Position numbers and translations under genes: made by a program
Notes under the pieces: model-generated
Database searches by the model: none
Told to the model about the DNA's origin: nothing
What the model saw: the letters and a program-made list of their open reading frames with translations, nothing else
Part shown: positions 55,108 through 64,000 of the stretch, one piece after another
Layout: every line of letters begins with the position of its first letter
How positions within the stretch are numbered: position 1 is the first letter of the stretch
Origin: Aphrocallistes beatrix
Taxonomy: Eukaryota > Porifera > Hexactinellida > Sceptrulophora > Aphrocallistidae
Direction of reading: 5' to 3'
Length of the DNA: 64,000 bases
Assembly: GCA_963281255.1 (NCBI GenBank)
Contig: OY725499.1
Span: 1,364,001-1,428,000 of the forward strand

Positions 55108-55640
55108 CTAGGACACCCACTGCCGATAAAACATGGCGCCGGCCACGATTATCCAGTGTTTGATGGTTATCTCGGTAACAAAGTCAATACCATTCGTAGT
55201 ATCAGCGATACGAATCTTAAGGATTTCAGGGAATATAGTCCTATCGAACTTAGACAAATATATATATGTGCCATTTAAAACAGATTTCGTAATATCAGTC
55301 TTAATGTGAGGTCTAACCTCCAAGTCGTAAGAATCATCATAGTACTGAATCAATTCATCCAAGTCGTCAGTAGAAGACAGATGCGAGGAGGGAAGTTCGG
55401 TGTACTCGTGGACAGGTTCTGGGATATATGAAGAACATGGCTGAGGATGTTGTTCTCTATCCACTTGTTAGCAACATCGGCTGAAGAAATCGGAACATCC
55501 AGCTGACATAGGATCTTGCGAGAGAGTGGGAGGAGGGTGGGCGTGTTGAATCGTGGTTCAAGTGCTGCTGTGATCTCAGTAGTTTGAGTAGTGAATAATC
55601 AGTCTGGAAGATGTGAGGTCCTCCATGTTCACATAATAAA
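55108..55640 (-). pseudogene. Unclassified degenerate coding region
   Basis: TTEITAALEPRFNTPTLLPL and CQLDVPISSADVANKWIEN are followed, after a frame change, by PVHEYTELPSSHLSSTDDLD, DSYDLEVRPHIKTDITKSV and PEILKIRIADTTNGIDFVTE. Acidic and helical character, no repeat signature. Could be a host gene remnant or the 5' part of an unrecognised element. G/C-rich MITE-like sequence at 54990-55150 seems to break it. Confidence 0.3.
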
Positions 55641-58344
55641 GATCGTGTTTTCCATACCTCTACACCTAGCTGACTTCGTTTTGAGCGATTCTCAACACAA
55701 TAAACTTGTTAAAGCAGTCCTAATAATTGAGGATCCATTTGTACCAATTATCCTCTTGCATTCTTAAATCTATCAGGTAACACTGTGCACGCTGGCCAAC
55801 AGTTGGAGAGCAATTAGCAGTCATATAGCAAAAAATGTATCACAACCCTTGAAATCACTTATTGTTATAGTTATAATTAGAAATAAATCAATCCTGCCTG
55901 AATAAAAGGATGAACAATTGCATTATTTTTTTCAATAGCCTGGAAATTTTCATTTAACTAACGATCTTTGGGGATTACTTAGATTCTCATTGGAACCCAA
56001 AACTTCGTAGTGATGCACATAATAGAGGATTATTAGGTGCATCACTACGGATCTGTTCTATCATAGCGTTTACTATAGCTAATTTGGAAATTAGTTCGTA
56101 GTAATTGAATTGTAATCATTTTCAATACCAAGAGTTTATTTTTATCATCATACTGCAACTTTTACATGTTTTTGACGGAACATTCAGTTTGAGAGCTATT
56201 AAGTTTAGATATTATTAAATACTTATCAACCTCGTCGAGGACGGTCTCAATTGGTCGGAATTACTATAACGTTTTAGTTATCAAATGCTTTGAAATATAG
56301 TTCATTAGTCATTAATTAACATGGATCGGTCGATGATTCCCCGAATTTGAAACGAGGAGAATTGTTATTGAACACATAACTATCCAGCCGTTTCCTAAGT
56401 CGATTATATTTAGCCAAAAAGAGGATCAAAAACTTTGAATTTAGTCCGTCTCTTCGTTGTCAGTTATGCTCTTAGAGTAGACTGATTCCAATATATCCCA
56501 AGATTGTAAGGTCTCATTTCCCTAGCAACGCTGGAATATGCGTACAATCCAACGCAAATTTCTACATATTGTTCAACAACTACCCCATGGTGAGATTTCC
56601 TACGCTTAATAAACTTTTTATTTTGAGTGCACAGTGCATGCAAGAATATTGCTTGAAACAGTTTAATTATAGCTTGTTGCTCAATATAAGATGACTACAC
56701 ATATTTTGATTATTGATTTAAGCACTTTTTGAATTGTATATATACTAGTAATATATTTTAACAACTTTGTAAAGAGAACAAATTTTATCAGTGGTGTTAA
56801 TAAATCTGAATATACTATCCAATCTCTGGTCCCAAAAAACAGTAGCACCATTGCTTTAGTGTAGAAACTGCTATTCCCCTAGTTAAATTATATTAAATCA
56901 AAGTACTATGAAATTTTCTAACTCATTTCCGATTAAGTCATTTAGGCAGGAAACCTTAGAAATATGGAGCCCTGCTATGAATAGAATGAACCCATGTCAT
57001 TGCCAGGTTAATTAAGACATTAGTAGTGTTTCAATTATCTAAACAAAATCTGTCTAGTTAAACTTCGCATTTATAGAAAATCAAAACGTTTAGTAACTAT
57101 ATATTTTAGAATTTACATAGCATTTTATCTTTTCTACTAATTGGTCTGTGAAGCCGTTCAAAAATGTACAATTCTATTGAATTTACTGAAAATCAAGCAA
57201 TTTACTCGTATAGAAAAATAACTATTTTAATGCAATAGGTTAATTTCAATTCTAAGAATTTCCGAGATGAATACGTAAGTTGAGTGAGTATATGTTTCAT
57301 CATAACATGTCTCGCCTGTATTATTACGATTCTGATCATTTGGGCTTTAAGAAGAAATTAATACACTATTGTAATATGTTATTTGATAAAATGAATCCTA
57401 TTATTATGTCTGTTAAATTGTTTAGTTCTACTTCTGCCTCATGTTCTTCTGAAAGTTCTTATACCAGTTCTGCATCTAATTCTACATCCCAAGTTAGTTC
57501 TATTAATCTATTTTGTAATATGATCATCAGATTATTGTATAGTATTTTGAGGCTTTTTGTGCAGAAATACTCATGCTTCATTTTTGCACAAACTGTTACT
57601 TTCACTATCTATTTTAATAAAATAATGAAGATGATAATACTCTGTCAGCATTTATTTAGCGCAGATTCCATGCTGAAAATTTGAAATGCACTGTATAACT
57701 AAATAAAAAATGTATATGTATATGGTATAGGTATAGGTATTTACATCCATTAAGGTGTTTTAATATAATTTGAAAGTTTGAATCTTTAGATGCACCATAT
57801 TCAAATATATTCTCTTTATTAAATATATTATCTTAAATTTTCACCATCAATTTTTTAATATTCAATTTGGAGATGTTTTAGTAGTTGCACAAGTTAGGCC
57901 TCCACTCGTGCAGATATATAATGGGATATGACCAGTTAATAATTTCAAGTGTAAAGCCTGTACCCAACTGTTCTTTCACCTATCACTCCGAAGCTATATA
58001 TTTTATTTCAATAAAATGTATTATTAGTTGATAATAATACATTTGATAAACCACAAAATATCTCAAAAATAAGTTACTAATTCTCTGCATCTCAAAAGTA
58101 CCCCTTTTGCAACTTTAATCCCCAACCAGACGAATTCCTTTATATTTATGCTCGAGTGGGAGCCTACTTTCGTCAAAACTGAATTAGATCCAAATTGATA
58201 ATAAATTTGGTAGTGAATATTTGGTGATCAAGTTAAACTATTTGTATATGTGCATCTTAAGATTCAAACTTTCGAATTTTTTGGAGTACCCTAGCTAGTA
58301 TTTAGGTATGTATAAATTCATGTTGGTGTTACTAAAGGCGTTTC
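55641..58344. other. Long spacer with a small hairpin and a Ser-rich frame
   Basis: CGTAGTGATGCAC..GTGCATCACTACG at 56008-56051 is a 44-bp foldback. At 57280-57684 a frame with FSSTSASCSSESSYTSSASN is serine-rich; GTTAGT follows CAA at about 57493 and could be a splice donor, but support is weak. The rest is AT-rich without features. Confidence 0.4.
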
Positions 58345-58640
58345 ATTGCCAAAGAAATGAGTTTTTAAGATTTTTCTGAATAAAGCTAGTAATAGATTGT
58401 TCATTCCGGATGTAACAGGAAAGTGATTCCATTCAACAGGAGCAGTAAAAAAAAGATCTACGATTGCGTCTGGACTTTCTGACTCTGATATGCTGGAAGA
58501 AGTATGGAGGAGCTGGATGATGGACAGCTATATAACTGATTAAGGGATTAGGAAAGTGATGCGATGTTTTTTTTACACCGACCCAGTGGAGGGTAGTAAC
58601 AAGGGGTGACAATCAGATAGTTCTTGATACATTGCAAATC
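58345..58640 (-). pseudogene. CR1/L2-like LINE, 3' end of ORF2
   Basis: QNSAARQICNVSRTI, LSPLVTTLHWVGVKK, a P-P-Y-F segment, RVRKSRRNRRSFFYCSC, and IRNEQSITSFIQKNLKNSFL match the order of the LINE C-terminus (AARLIC.., LHWLPV.., RSS.. and SFKK.LKT.LF). Stops are few but frames change. Probably the downstream part of the same LINE as 61440-62720, separated by later insertions. Confidence 0.68.
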
Positions 58641-58699
58641 TGCCTGGCTGCACTATTTTGACCACACCGTGGTCGAGACAGGAGCAACGAGGGAAAACC

Positions 58700-59292
58700 A
58701 TGCGAAAAACTGTTAGTCAAATCGAGATGTTACAAGAGCGTTGACGAAAGTTTTGCTTTGGTAGAGATATCCTTCCTGATTCGACGGATATTATAGAGAT
58801 GCAAACTTCTTATCTGAGGAGCAGTCTTAAATCGATCTGCTTTGCTCTTCCGCACTAGTAGACTGTCTTCTCGTCGGGTCGTTTTTCTAGCCCTTCCTGG
58901 AATTGGCCGATCCGCTAAGCCACCATTCGTTTTTTCCTTCTTGAGGATAAGAGACACGCTTTTTTGGCAACACTCAACTATTTGTCTCTGAGAATATCCT
59001 TCCTGATCTAGTGCAACAATCTTTTCTCGGTTTTCTATGGTGATTCTTCGCTAATAAATAGACATTTTTGGCTAATACTAGTAATAGAAATTTGTTCAAT
59101 CCGAGATCGGAATTCAAGTTGATTATATAAATCTGAGTTTCTAATTTCAACTTGATTATTACGGTTATTAGTTGATATTGTATCAATATAATGGTTGAAT
59201 AATATGATCATACTTGATTTTGGAAGTTAAAGCTTAGATCTATGCTAAATTCTATATATGGCAAAGTGAGTAATTATTTATGACCGCCAGTG
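58700..59292 (-). pseudogene. Tc1-like element, N-terminal half with one terminus
   Basis: The right end, reverse-complemented, reads CACTGGCGGTCATAAATAAT and is followed by TA. From ATG at 59065 the text (after an early stop) is ITIENREKIVALDQEGYSQR, QIVECCQKSVSLILKKEK, RPIPGRARKTTRREDSLLV and KADRFKTAPQIRSLHLYN: HTH, GRP-type box and second HTH. It stops near 58730; the catalytic half and left end are missing. Confidence 0.8.
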
Positions 59293-59319
59293 TATAAGTA
59301 AGATCTCAACCGATTTTCG

Positions 59320-59790
59320 CACTTTGAAAGTAATAATATGAATATTTTATGAGTTTCCAACATATGTATATATAGTACATATTTTCACACCTTTTAAAAA
59401 AAACTTATTTTGAGCTAAAAGCGAGTTTTCAACGGCTAATATAGGATATTTTAATCTGTATATTCCGATTTTAAACACTTTGAAAGTGGTTATCTAAGTA
59501 TTTTATGAGTTTCTAACATATGTATATATACATATTTTCACACCTTTCGAAAAAATATTATTTTGAGTCAAAAGAGAGTTCTCAACGGCTAATATAGGAT
59601 ATTTTAATATGTATATTCCGATTTTAACACTTTGAAAGTGGTCATCCAAGTATTTTATTAGTTTCTAACATATGTATATATACATATTTTCACACCTTTT
59701 TAAAAAAAAACTTATTTTGAGCTAAAAGCTAGCTCTCAATGGCAAATATAGGGTTTTTGAATATGTATATTCCAAATTTCACGCTTAGGA
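59320..59790. repeat. Tandem satellite, 152-bp unit, three copies
   Basis: TTTTCACACCTTT recurs at exact 152-bp steps (59387, 59539, 59691). Units share CAACGGCTAATATAGGATAT, CACTTTGAAAGTGG and CATATGTATATATACATA. A lone diverged unit is at 46290-46465, and TTTTCACACCTTTATATAC at about 14475 may be a scrap. Confidence 0.9.
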
Positions 59791-60091
59791 TGCCGTAAGA
59801 TTAGTAATTCACGATGTAATCTGATATTTATATTACATGTTCCTTCGAGTCACTTCCTGGAGCTGCACTATCGGTCTGTCGACCGACATTTTTAATTTAA
59901 CCTTCGCATCATTCCTTATTTAATCTCAGTAATTCATAGTTAGTGTTCTTTTAAGGCTGGTGATTCGTTGATTTTATGCGCACCTTGTCGTCACAAATGA
60001 ATCAATATTGGAAGCGGACTTGTAGCTGATTTCAGAATCCAGACCCGTTGTAGCTCCAATTTTGTGGATACATCGGGCTCATAAATTCTGA

Positions 60092-60404
60092 GACAAGCTT
60101 CGTTGGGTATAAAATGTCTTATACTCAAACAATCTTAATTATTATTGTCTTTAGAGATTGTAATTCGAATATTTTCAATGAGTGTGAAAGATTTTTCGAG
60201 TCTATGACCTGGAACTGTGTTTTGCAGGTGAGTTTTATGTTTGGATGATTTTGCAAAATGTACCTGTTTTGATCTCGTGAAATAATTATTATAATTATTT
60301 TCTCTCGTTTCTGATAATGAATAAAATCATTGAAAATATTCAAATTACAATCTCTAAAGGCCATAATAGATTTTATACCTAATGAAGCTTGTCACAGAAA
60401 CTAT
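60092..60404. mobile_element. Foldback MITE, copy 3, internally deleted
   Basis: AAGCTTCGTTGGGTATAAAA..CAAACAATCTTA at the left and TTTTATACCTAATGAAGCTT at the right; the outermost CAGGGTGGC ends are lost. About 310 bp left of about 770. Confidence 0.75.
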
Positions 60405-60897
60405 TACTTTTTCTTGTAGTACTGAATTGAGTTCTGAATTGTTCTGAGTTCTGAATTGAGTTCTGAATTAAATTCAATACTAAGATGTCATGAAAGATCA
60501 TTGTTGTTTATCTTGAATGATCCTAATGCAGGATGCTTTTTAAAAATAGGATTATATTGTTATATATTAAGTACATTTTTATTTCACTGAATATTATTAA
60601 ATAGTCATTATATCATTTTACAAAATGCTATATTCAATTCGATTTTGCGATTTTCTGAGTTTTAAAAAAAAGTCATTGAATACTTTGAATATGAATAATG
60701 TATGTGTGAAAATATATACTACATATAGTATCTATTTTTACATCTGTATCGAATTGATTAGAGAAATTGCCCTGGACAAAAATCTGAATTTGGCATGTTT
60801 GAACTCAAAAATGTCGATTATAACGCAATTTTGGCGCAGATAAAACTACACCGCGATCACTTCTGTAGATTTTTTAGATTTGAGGTTTGTAGATATG
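60405..60897. other. Spacer with a scrap of THR
   Basis: CATCTGTATCGAATTGATTA and AAATTGCCCTGGACAAAAATCTG at 60740-60800 are a diverged THR 5' segment. No gene. Confidence 0.45.
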
Positions 60898-61277
60898 ATA
60901 GTACTGTTGCGTGATATCTTGAGATCGTAATATTTTGAGATCCTAGTATTAAAGGACCATGGATGATTTAGTACCGTGATATCTTGAGATCGTAATATTT
61001 TGAGATATCGTTGCATTCTGAGATTTTATTTGGCTTACTCAAATGGCCTTGTGGTTCAATCGGTTTCATTGTGGCACTAAATTGTGGCACATGACAAAAT
61101 TTGATGGCACGCGACACAATTTAGTGGCACGCGACACAATTCACTATGGTAGATCCCCATATGAACCATGGATCAATTATATTTTAATAATTTATGGTCC
61201 ATATGGGGTTCTACCATGGTTCCTTAATACTAGGATCTCAAAATATTACGATCTCAAGATATCACGCAACAGTACTA
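60898..61277. mobile_element. MITE with inverted repeats of about 60 bp
   Basis: AGTACTGTTGCGTGATATCT at the left and its exact reverse complement at the right; arms also share GAGATCGTAATATTTTGAGA and CTAGTATTAA. Inside, part of the left arm is repeated at 60972, and GATCCCCATATG..CATATGGGG forms an inner hairpin. Target duplication unclear. Confidence 0.8.
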
Positions 61278-61439
61278 AGATGCTCAAGCAGGAAAATATT
61301 GAATCATTTGGATGATTATAGTGTACGATTTGATGTCTTAACTTGTAATCCCTATGAGTTAGATGGCGAGAGAGTACGGGAGACATTCTAGATAAGTTAG
61401 GCTGCTCTGTTCTGGATTAACTGGAGTCGAGCTAAGAGG

Positions 61440-62720
61440 GATGAAAGGGAACCATGGAGGAAACTGGTACAATAATCAATACGAAATGTGACGAGCTTTA
61501 TCGAGAGTTTTACTGACTTGCCTAGGGAGATGCTTTCTAATACACCGGATGTTATTGATGTAGTAGAATGCAGGAGGAGGCAACCTTGTTAACCTGATTT
61601 GACATTGAGAGTGTGTTGTCATGCCAAGTTCCAAGATTCCGTACTTCTTTAGAAGAAGTATATCTTTGGAAGAACTTCTCGACTCACCCTCAGAGATGCT
61701 ATGAGTTTGAACCTAGACTGCTTTTGACGATTCCCTATTTTAGGAACTCAGTCTTATTGTCATTGATACGCAACTTGTTGGTGAGGAGCAGAGAACAAAT
61801 CGCAGAGATGCAAGTTTGGGTGACAGAGAAGGCAAAATCTTCAGAAGAAATGGAGTCGTGTTCAAAGGAAAATATACCTGAATATCGTCGGTCAAGCAGT
61901 GCATGTCAGGGATTTATGACCTAATAAATTCGAAAAGATGAGACTGGTATAGTTCTATTGAAATGCTGACCAAGAAAGACAAGAACCCTGAGGAACTCCT
62001 TGTTGGACCGGGATATTGGAAGAAATAGAATCTTTAATCGGGGGAATTGAGTCCTACCTGAGAGGTAGGATTCAAACTAAGACAATGAAGTCACAAATGC
62101 CGAAATGGGACTGAAAACGATCGAGTAAGATGGTATGGTCCACGGTGTTGAAAAATCAACTAAGATTAAGAAAAACAAGAATTGATGCGTGTTTGCGATT
62201 CATGCTGAGGAGGATGTCGTTTGTTGCCTTCAGAAGCGAGGTCTCCGTGCTGTGATGCTTACGACTAGCAGGTTGCGCCCCGGGGAAGGAGAGATGATGT
62301 AATGTAAGCTGATTCACGACCTAGATGGATGCAGCCCCCTCAGTTACATAGAAATGAAATAAAGATTGTTAAGAGGACGATGATAGTTAGAGAGGATGGG
62401 ATCGAGATTTTTTTTTTCAGTTTGGGCAAGATGATGGACCGCTTCCAGAGAAAGAAAATGGCCAGAAGGGAGTGAACTATTCACGATTTTCTTAAGGATG
62501 GGGGCTAGGATATGCAGAGATGATTTGACCAGGGATGTTGAAAGAGAGCTAAGATACAATATTTATTTCGAGTGGAGAGAATAAGAGAAACGATTTCTTC
62601 TTTAGATAATTCTTTGAATTGGTGGAAAGGATGTTAGGATTGGATGTTTAAATTATCTGGGAGTAACGGAAGATGACGATGTATTTTAATCGATGATGGA
62701 ATTGGTGTTGTTTAGTTTAA
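61440..62720 (-). pseudogene. CR1/L2-like LINE reverse transcriptase, degenerate
   Basis: From right to left: KELSKEEIVSLILSTRN, SSLHILAPILKKIVNSSLPS and LDPILSNYHRPLNNLYFISM (finger region: SxLKxAxVxPLxKK, LSNYRPISNLPF in the family), HSTETSLLKATNDILLSMNR, NTVDHTILLDRFQSHFGI (motif A with FDTVDH-type Asp), SSNIPVQQGVPQGSCLSW (motif B), and TDDIQVYFPL (motif C, normally YADD). Frames shift repeatedly; no endonuclease domain or 3' tail here. Confidence 0.8.
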
Positions 62721-63139
62721 AAACAAAGTAGTTGGTGCGTTCCTGATAGCTGTTGCTGACTTAAGCCTAGCAGTGAGTTAGCCTTACTGACGATTAAGCG
62801 CTGATCATGACAGGACTGGCTGATCCAACCAGAATCGAAATTGCGGCATTCCCTGTTCATCAGGTCAGTCACAATATTTCTCTGATGCTTGAATTCAAAT
62901 GGTCAAGGTCATTAGACTGGTGCTGTGGTATTAGACATAAGTGATGTTGTATTATTATTTCACATTTATGATAGTTAATTCAATTTAGAAGATTCTATTA
63001 TTTACCAAGGTATTCACCAGATCTACTTGTATTAATTACTTCACTAATGCGATTAGAAGCATATCATAAATTTGAATTTGAAGAATCGTAGGTTCAATAC
63101 TTTTCGAATTCCAATCCTTTTTCAAATTATCTACCTAGT
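62721..63139. other. Spacer, nothing recognised
   Basis: No frame or terminal repeat noted. Confidence 0.35.
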
Positions 63140-64000
63140 GAATTTTGCGTCCAGACTTCAGGGATTTTATTGAGCTTTTATCCAAGCTCACAAATTTTCA
63201 ATGGGATTCAGGTCCGGAGAGTTACTTGGCCAGTCAGCCTTCGCCCAATACCTTGGTGAATTCGTAGAGCCCCAAACCTGGGTTAGTTTGGCAGTGTGCC
63301 CTGGAGCATCGTCTGCATGTTTTCAAGCATAACTCGTTCCAGAATTGTACCAGAATCAGATGTTCGGTTAATTGCATTCATGCGAGTCAGTTTCAAGATG
63401 TTCTCATGATAATACTCTCCATTTACTCTGTTTTTGTTGAATAATATGGAATTCTGGCAGTGCCCTGTGCGACATCATCCCCCAAACCTGAATTTTGCCG
63501 GAAATTTGGCTGAACATCGATTAAAATATGTAACCATATTCTATCGTTCTGTCGGTTTGATGGTGCAAATAGTTGAACCTTTTGCCAATCTGCTGCAGTT
63601 ATCGTGTTTTAGAGCAAAATTGAGTCGATTTTGCTTCATTTCTGTGTAAGGAAAGGGATCTTTTGCCTCTTTTGTATGAGTAAACATTAATAAATTTCTC
63701 AAAAAGCCATGAACAGTTGAATAAGATGCCGAGAAGCCTGAATTGACTAAAATACTCACAATTGTAATTGTATACCACCCTCTTTTCCCCAAAAGTTTTA
63801 GAAATGATTATTTAGGGGTACGAGAATGGATTTTTGTGCGATCCGTACCTATGCTATTTTTCCATGAACTTACCTAGCATATCCTACGAGACAATCAATC
63901 TCTGGATTGATCAAAGCGGAACATTGTTTTTCTGCGACTATTTTCATTGTCAAACCGGCCTTATGCATCCCAATGGCTTTACTACGAATTTCAATACTAA
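63140..64000 (-). pseudogene. Tc1-like transposase, runs off the right edge
   Basis: YTITIVSILVNSGFSASYST and VHGFLRNLLM (second HTH), EMKQNRLNFALKHDNCS, a gap in which the first Asp segment is out of frame, PAKFRFGG region, VNGEYYHENIL, TMLQGTLPN (second Asp lost or changed), and a stretch near 63230-63180 reading LTGQVTLRT in one frame and SNSPDLNPIENL-like in another. Multiple stops. The N-terminus and outer end lie near or beyond the edge. Confidence 0.72.

Noticed and set aside
54988-55150. hAT MITE starting CAGGGCCGTCGCCACC
   Set aside because: Right end and 8-bp duplication could not be found; possibly a truncated MITE.
1-64000. tRNA, rRNA or small structured RNA genes
   Set aside because: No A/B-box tRNA pattern with a convincing cloverleaf or rRNA core sequence was noticed by eye; THR hairpins are DNA-repeat features, not tRNA.

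Overview
The window is AT-rich eukaryotic DNA from an animal, probably an invertebrate. The evidence is the mix of repeat families (Tc1, mariner, pogo/Tigger, Harbinger, hAT, a Penelope-type reverse transcriptase, a CR1/L2-like LINE, Ty3/gypsy), the GT-AG exon boundaries, and the absence of bacterial operons or ribosome binding sites. The species cannot be named from this sequence. Almost everything recognisable is mobile DNA. Only a few short exon-like pieces look like host genes.

Left part (1-20,600). A long open frame runs off the left edge on the minus strand. It resembles the N-terminal half of a Transib/RAG1-type transposase and stops just after the first catalytic-Asp-like motif. Then come palindromic MITEs (3.3-6.1 kb), a Harbinger element with transposase and Myb/SANT genes on opposite strands (6.2-8.6 kb), a Tc1-type MITE, a possible host first exon (10,453), several Tc1 remnants, a truncated Penelope-like copy, a dead but complete mariner (17,300-18,638), and two exons of an unidentified host gene with a phase-matched GT-AG intron (19,904-20,566).

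Middle (20,600-49,500). A degenerate Penelope-like retroelement on the minus strand (about 26,505 down to 21,223) is split by an apparently intact DD34E Tc1 transposon and by a hAT-type MITE that itself holds a foldback MITE. Removing both insertions and one target-site copy each restores the reverse transcriptase frame. Further right are two tiny hAT MITEs with perfect 8-bp target duplications, a degraded hAT transposase with BED and DUF659-like regions, a second hAT remnant, an internally deleted gypsy element, and a serine-rich first exon with a consensus splice donor (43,200).

The most prominent feature of the window is a dispersed repeat of about 550 bp, here called THR (tri-hairpin repeat), with over a dozen full or partial copies. 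It starts TCCTTACTATTAAA, has an (AT)n tract, a core with two TGACGTCA sites and one TGAGTCA site, and ends in a GC-rich block of consecutive hairpins with GAA or AAA triloops. It resembles a non-autonomous Helitron/Helentron, but no Rep/helicase gene is present. THR copies act as landing sites: at 49,522-54,465 a THR contains a mariner, which contains a Tigger element, which contains a 933-bp palindromic MITE.

Right part (54,500-64,000). This holds unclassified coding-like pieces, a CR1/L2-like LINE in two fragments, a 152-bp tandem satellite, Tc1 remnants and a terminal Tc1 pseudogene. I see no rRNA, tRNA, CRISPR array or intact host gene.
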